Shown: positions 6,839 to 11,036 of the stretch, in pieces
Layout: every line of letters begins with the position of its first letter
Position numbering within the stretch: position 1 is the stretch's first letter
NCBI GenBank assembly: GCA_023250585.1
Contig: JAHFAK010000081.1
Location: forward strand, 1 to 11,036
DNA length: 11,036 bases
From: Deltaproteobacteria bacterium
GTDB lineage: Bacteria; Bdellovibrionota_F; JAHFAK01
Direction: 5' to 3'
The notes under the pieces: model-generated
Seen by the model: only the letters and a program-made list of their open reading frames with translations
Told to the model about the DNA's origin: nothing
Databases searched by the model: none
Made by a program: the position numbers and the translations under genes

Positions 6839-9800
6839 ATGCTCAAGCTTTTCAAACACTATGAACTCATAGCGAGAAAATACTATCCCCTGGGTATAGT
6901 ACTCATTATCGTCAGTCTTCTCATCATTATCTTTTCCTTTGGATTACCCTGTGGAGAGGATTCAGAAAATGTACAATTAATCAAACAACGGGGTATGTTT
7001 GAAACATGTAGAGCTCCTGCCGGTGATGGTGATGTGGATAAAGATGGAATTCCCAATGCCTGCGATCCTGATGATGACAATGATGGAATAAGAGATAGCA
7101 AAGATAACTGCTTTCCCATAGCTAACCCAGACCAAAAAGATAGCGATGGGGATGGACTTGGTGATGTCTGCGATGATAATTTTGATCGTGATGGAGTCCC
7201 TGATTCAGTTGATAACTGCCCTAAAGTCAAGAATCATAACCAAGGTGATTTTGATAAAGATGGTAGAGGTGATGCTTGTGATGATGATATCGATGGAGAT
7301 GGAATCCCAAACACGAAAGATCTCTGTAATTTCGATAAACGAAATACCTGTGCACAAGCTATTCTCAGGAATAAAAGAGACTCAAAAGCAGCAAAAGTTA
7401 AACTACCGGCAAAAAAAGATACTGATGGTGATGGAAAACCCGATAGTAACGATAATTGCCCTACCGTAGCAAACAAAGATCAATCCGATATCGATGCAGA
7501 TGGAATCGGTGATGCCTGTGATCCTTGTCCCAATGACCCTCAAAATGATGAAGATGGTGATAATGTCTGCGGAAATATAGACAACTGCAAAACCACACCC
7601 AATCCCTATCAAGAAGACTTTGATGGCGACAACATAGGAGATGCCTGTGATTCTGATGTGGATGGAGATGGACGGCCAAACGATACCGATAACTGCATGT
7701 ATGTGTCTAATCCAAGTCAAGCAGATAAAGATGGAGATGGCATAGGAGATGCTTGTGATTTTGTTGATGATACGGATAGTGATGAAGATGGACTACCGGA
7801 TGAAAAGGATAATTGCCCGGATATGTATAATCTTGCCCAGTCAGATCTTGATAACGATGGCATTGGAGATGCCTGCGATAATTGTCCCCAAACAGCTAAC
7901 TCAGGACAAGAAGACAAAGACGGAGACACAATCGGTGATGCTTGTGATACTACAGGTACTTCAAATCAGGGACAGATGTGTCAAGATTTTTGCAATGATT
8001 TATGGACAATCGTCAAAGAAGAGTGTGGAGAACCTCCCAATGAATATATGTATACTGTTTTTATGAATACATGTACTGATAATTGTGAATATTACTATCC
8101 TGATGAATGCCCCGATGATCAAGGCACCGTAGATGCAGTGGGTAAACAACTTGATGACTGCCTTACACAGCAAAAAGATTCCCTCAATTGTGAGGAAATC
8201 TATGATCCTTCAAACAATGTAAACTTAAGTGCCTGTTCGGATCAGTTTCAAGAAATTGTCACGATTTGTTCCGCTGCGACTAATGAAGAAAAGATGTGTG
8301 AAGATTTTTGTGAGGATCTCTGGACAAAAACAGTAGCTACCTGTGAGACTGAACCCAATGACTCCGTAAAAGATGCCTATATCAAAAATTGCACCAACTA
8401 TTGTGAGGACTTGTATCCTGAGGATTGTCCTACTGATGATGCAACGACAAGTCAGATAGAAACACAGCTTAACGAATGCGTTACTAAACTTACCAGCAAC
8501 GTAACCTGTGATCCCAGCAACCCTCCTACAACTGTTGCGTGGGATGTTTGTGAGGAGGACTTCAATACCATTGTTGCTATTTGTACGGAGAGCCAGGAGG
8601 AAGACAATACAAATATAGATGACAGCATAGAACTTATTGAAGCATATGAATTATATTCGATAGATTTTTGGATAGATGAAAATAATCAATTGCAATATAA
8701 GAATTTTTTGAAACACGTTCATTCATATACAGTTTATGCTAATCGTTATAAACAAGCATTAACGGAGACGCATTATCTTCTTAAAGGCTATGACCTTTTT
8801 GGTAATCTCATGTATGAATCGTATCTCAACTTTTCTACTCCAATTATTGAACCAGCTGAATATCATGAATGTACTTCTGAAACCGATTGTCCGGAAACAG
8901 CGATTCCTGTAGATGATACGTTATATGGAGGGGCACTTATACCATCAACGATGGGTACACAAGTACTCAAGAAAATTATTATTGAAACAGATGCCGGAGT
9001 AAAAGAATTCGAACTTGATATAACTCAGGCTATCTTGGTTACACAAAAGGATGATGAGCCAAATGAGAATAGTATGGTTAGTACTGTATTAAAAATGCAA
9101 TTCGAAAAAATTGCAGAGGCGGAAGAATTAAAGAATTGTTGTCAAATAATGACAGAGGAATGTGTCGAAAATAATTGGGGAATTGAAATAAGAAATAATC
9201 TTCCTCTTAACGCAGTTTATTCCAAATCTATATATTGTATGATAGATAATGCATATCTCAAAATGACTGATTTAACAAAGACAGACTTAACAAAAGAAAA
9301 GTTACATAAGTATGTGGAGGGGTTTGTTTTTGAAGATATGACAGAAACAACAAAGGATAAGACAGCAGCATATTACCATGGTTACAGAAGAACTATACAT
9401 ATAATTTTTAATAAAAGCGGCAATACTTACATACCTCTCATTGATACTCCAGGAGTTATCCATGAATTTGGACATGGTTGGGAAGAAACTTCATTAGAAT
9501 ATAATCCTACAACTAAATTTGGATATACGTTCTATGAAAACGCCTGGGAGAAAACTCATAAAGCGCATGGACCAGGTCTTTCAATACTTGATAGTTATGC
9601 TGCCTGTAGTTATGCAGCTTTAGGAATTGCTCATGAAGATGCTGCAGAATGGTTTAAGGCATACTTTACCGAGAGTGACCCGATACAAAACTCCTTTAAT
9701 CAAGGCTTGCTTAATCAATCTGAGAGAGCATATTATTGCAATCTTGATATGAGTACAAAGAAATATAAAGGTTGGACAGCAATGCCAGCAGCTGGATGTC

Positions 9801-10624
9801 GTAACTATTCTGGATTAGAAAAGCTAACATTTATGAAAGATACTCTTGTTATTAAAAAGAATATATATCAAAATATTGCTAAAGCTTTAAGCTGGAGTTC
9901 CTGTAAGGAGCAGGCAACGCCAGCAGCCCACAATGCAAACCAAATAACTACAGAAACCATTGCAAGCCAGCGCTGCCCTTTACTGGGAGAATGGAGCGTG
10001 ATTCTTGGTACTATACCAGACCCAAAAGTAATCACAGGATCTTCAACCCCAGAAGCAATAGCCCAATGTCAAAGTACCTGTAATCAAAAACAAGGAAAGA
10101 TTGGAGATACCATTAAGATAACATTTGGAGATTACAGTTTGCCCGATGATTTTGTAGGTAATATGGCATGCACACAGCTTGATGTAAAACGAGATGAGCT
10201 CAGTACCCCTGAGTGGTGTCAGCCTCAATGTAACAACCCACATGCTTTATTTACCATTGATAATCAAAATATGAGAGGTATTCCAGTGGTTCCAGGTGAT
10301 GACGAAAAAAAATGCGAATATTTTAAACAATGGGAAATAACGTGCCCACGACCTCCAGGTACGACAATCGCAGATCCACAGTATGATGCTGTCATTCAGT
10401 TAGATTCATCAGATGAGCCAGATGCATTCTTTCATGTCATGAATGCTGATTATAAATTCGCAAAGGCGGTCGCTCACGTAGGTTGGGACAATAACCAACA
10501 AGGTAATGCATACTGTGAATGTAACTGGAATTATCCCATCACCGTTACCCGAAAAGAACCGAAGAGTGGACAAGAAAATACCTACTACTACCCGACTGAT
10601 CAATGTAATTGGTCGAATAAATAA
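6839..10624 (+). CDS. Large membrane-anchored TSP3-repeat protein with twin 10-Cys domains and a probable zinc metallopeptidase domain
   Basis: This is a 1261-residue exported protein. Residues 1-17 are basic or polar and about 18-36 are strongly hydrophobic, forming a signal anchor or signal peptide; the Cys38 after G-L-P does not make a good lipobox. Residues 62-370 hold about eight thrombospondin type 3 repeats (DNCP...DxDGIGDACD), a calcium-binding rod, broken by a Lys/Arg-rich linker at 175-193. Residues 381-477 and 487-582 are two copies of a domain with ten cysteines in nearly identical spacing; I do not recognise it. About 600-800 is a mostly beta-looking region without a known signature. 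HEFGH (875-879) is an HExxH zinc site, and E933 or E937 in HEDAAEWF, 54-58 residues further on, could be the third ligand, as in gluzincin peptidases. The Cys-containing tail (about 1060-1261) is unassigned. Calcium binding and export are well supported; protease activity is inferred from the motif. It has its own promoter, a strong Shine-Dalgarno and no same-strand partner. Confidence 0.92.
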   Translation: MLKLFKHYELIARKYYPLGIVLIIVSLLIIIFSFGLPCGEDSENVQLIKQRGMFETCRAPAGDGDVDKDGIPNACDPDDDNDGIRDSKDNCFPIANPDQKDSDGDGLGDVCDDNFDRDGVPDSVDNCPKVKNHNQGDFDKDGRGDACDDDIDGDGIPNTKDLCNFDKRNTCAQAILRNKRDSKAAKVKLPAKKDTDGDGKPDSNDNCPTVANKDQSDIDADGIGDACDPCPNDPQNDEDGDNVCGNIDNCKTTPNPYQEDFDGDNIGDACDSDVDGDGRPNDTDNCMYVSNPSQADKDGDGIGDACDFVDDTDSDEDGLPDEKDNCPDMYNLAQSDLDNDGIGDACDNCPQTANSGQEDKDGDTIGDACDTTGTSNQGQMCQDFCNDLWTIVKEECGEPPNEYMYTVFMNTCTDNCEYYYPDECPDDQGTVDAVGKQLDDCLTQQKDSLNCEEIYDPSNNVNLSACSDQFQEIVTICSAATNEEKMCEDFCEDLWTKTVATCETEPNDSVKDAYIKNCTNYCEDLYPEDCPTDDATTSQIETQLNECVTKLTSNVTCDPSNPPTTVAWDVCEEDFNTIVAICTESQEEDNTNIDDSIELIEAYELYSIDFWIDENNQLQYKNFLKHVHSYTVYANRYKQALTETHYLLKGYDLFGNLMYESYLNFSTPIIEPAEYHECTSETDCPETAIPVDDTLYGGALIPSTMGTQVLKKIIIETDAGVKEFELDITQAILVTQKDDEPNENSMVSTVLKMQFEKIAEAEELKNCCQIMTEECVENNWGIEIRNNLPLNAVYSKSIYCMIDNAYLKMTDLTKTDLTKEKLHKYVEGFVFEDMTETTKDKTAAYYHGYRRTIHIIFNKSGNTYIPLIDTPGVIHEFGHGWEETSLEYNPTTKFGYTFYENAWEKTHKAHGPGLSILDSYAACSYAALGIAHEDAAEWFKAYFTESDPIQNSFNQGLLNQSERAYYCNLDMSTKKYKGWTAMPAAGCRNYSGLEKLTFMKDTLVIKKNIYQNIAKALSWSSCKEQATPAAHNANQITTETIASQRCPLLGEWSVILGTIPDPKVITGSSTPEAIAQCQSTCNQKQGKIGDTIKITFGDYSLPDDFVGNMACTQLDVKRDELSTPEWCQPQCNNPHALFTIDNQNMRGIPVVPGDDEKKCEYFKQWEITCPRPPGTTIADPQYDAVIQLDSSDEPDAFFHVMNADYKFAKAVAHVGWDNNQQGNAYCECNWNYPITVTRKEPKSGQENTYYYPTDQCNWSNK
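7979..8584 (+). other. Tandem pair of an unrecognised 10-cysteine domain (part of the large protein)
   Basis: Copy 1 is residues 381-477 (7979-8269) and copy 2 is 487-582 (8297-8584). Cysteine spacing in copy 1 is 3-10-15-3-7-16-9-14-10. Copy 2 is the same except for 13 in place of 14. Shared blocks are C-x-DFC-x-DLW, YP(D/E)(D/E)CP, QL(D/N)(D/E)C and F-x-x-IV-x-IC. Ten even-numbered cysteines in an exported protein suggest five disulfides per copy. The duplication is internal to the open frame, with a 9-residue linker. Confidence 0.85.
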
Positions 10625-10629
10625 TAAAT

Positions 10630-10710
10630 GAGCCGTCTAGCACTCTACAAATAACTATGTTTTTTAGAGGCTCCCTTATGACTATTCTACATGGTAATAG
10701 AGAATAGTCA
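10630..10710 (+). terminator. Two stem-loops after the large gene, possible terminator
   Basis: The first stem pairs GAGCC-g-TCTA (10630-10639) with TAGA-GGCTC (10665-10673) across a 25-nt loop, starting 6 nt after the stop codon. The second is a perfect 10-bp stem, TGACTATTCT (10679-10688) with AGAATAGTCA (10701-10710), with a 12-nt loop. Neither is followed by a clear T-run; a six-T tract lies inside the first loop side instead. They could end or protect the long mRNA, but this is not a textbook intrinsic terminator. Confidence 0.35.
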
Positions 10711-10751
10711 GTACTGTAAATTTCAAAAATAGACGAACGTAAATTAGTACC

Positions 10752-11034
10752 AGCTCAGAAGGTGTGAAAAAATCATATTTCTCACTTCGTTCGCAATGAC
10801 AGAAGACCGCATGTTGTCATTTCGAGGGTGGTCTCTTACCTGTCATTGCGAGGAGGGCACGTTTTCTTGCCCGACGAAGCAATCTCAAGCAGGTTCGGAA
10901 TAAACTCCGCAATCCTGCATATGTAAGAAGAGATTGCTTCAAACCCTTCAGGTTTTCGCAATGACAGTCGAATGGGACATTTCAGTTTCCTATCGCTCTT
11001 TTTCAGAAAATGGAGCTCTCTCTTGATTTTTTCA
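10752..11034 (+). repeat. Dispersed palindromic repeat, copy 2 (283 bp, reaches near the right edge)
   Basis: This is the same element and orientation as 1224-1464, with the core palindrome at 10841-10966 (126 bp in both copies). It carries 42 extra bases (10781-10822) that add another inverted pair, TCGCAATGACA (10791-10801) with TGTCATTTCGA (10815-10825, one mismatch). The core hairpin is GGGCA/TGCCC (10855-10872), where copy 1 has GGACA/TGTCC. Only two bases remain to the right of the shared part, so its true right boundary is not settled. The stretch 10625-11036 holds no gene. Confidence 0.88.
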
Positions 11035-11036
11035 CA

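Noticed and set aside
6944-6955. Cys38 of the large protein as a lipoprotein site
   Set aside because: The residue before the Cys is Pro and the preceding residues are G-L, which does not fit a lipobox; a signal anchor or ordinary signal peptide is more likely.
7234-7929. Several minus-strand and out-of-frame open frames over the TSP3 region
   Set aside because: They are frame shadows caused by the repetitive GAT-rich codons and lack start signals and domains.

Overview
The window looks like a piece of a low-G+C, Gram-negative-type bacterial chromosome. Start codons follow strong AGGAGG-type Shine-Dalgarno sites, the promoters read like sigma-70 sites, and one protein has a bacterial lipobox. 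Calcium-binding repeat proteins (MopE-like and thrombospondin type 3) together with TCATTGCGA/GAAGCAATCT palindromic repeats are common in deltaproteobacterial and related uncultivated lineages. I make that placement only tentatively; nothing here identifies the species.

Layout, left to right. (1) 1-911, minus strand: the 5' part of a lipoprotein gene built from MopE-type Cys/Asp repeats; it runs off the left edge. (2) 912-1637: a gene-free stretch holding an AT-rich inverted repeat, copy 1 of a 241-bp dispersed palindromic repeat, a very long hairpin (1473-1546) and a good promoter. (3) 1638-2807, plus strand: an AAA/DUF4143 ATPase, probably transcribed alone, meeting the next gene tail to tail with a 14-bp overlap. 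(4) 2794-6613, minus strand: a probable operon in the order MgtC-family membrane protein, acetolactate-synthase-like ThDP enzyme, aldehyde dehydrogenase. A 234-bp MITE-like palindromic element sits between the last two genes. (5) 6614-6838: divergent control region. (6) 6839-10624, plus strand: a 1261-residue membrane-anchored protein with about eight TSP3 calcium-binding repeats, two copies of an unrecognised 10-cysteine domain, and a probable zinc metallopeptidase domain (HEFGH). (7) 10625-11036: two stem-loops, then copy 2 of the dispersed repeat, running to the right edge.

How the parts relate. The operon pairs two metabolic enzymes (carboligation of 2-oxoacids, aldehyde oxidation) with a small inner-membrane protein; the pathway cannot be told from sequence alone. 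The two calcium-binding-repeat proteins are envelope or surface proteins from different repeat families and are not adjacent. The whole 1.5-10.7 kb block lies between two directly repeated elements about 95% identical.

The most original items are the duplicated 10-Cys domain with the metallopeptidase in the large surface protein, and the two families of structured repeats, in which paired compensatory changes show that the fold is conserved.
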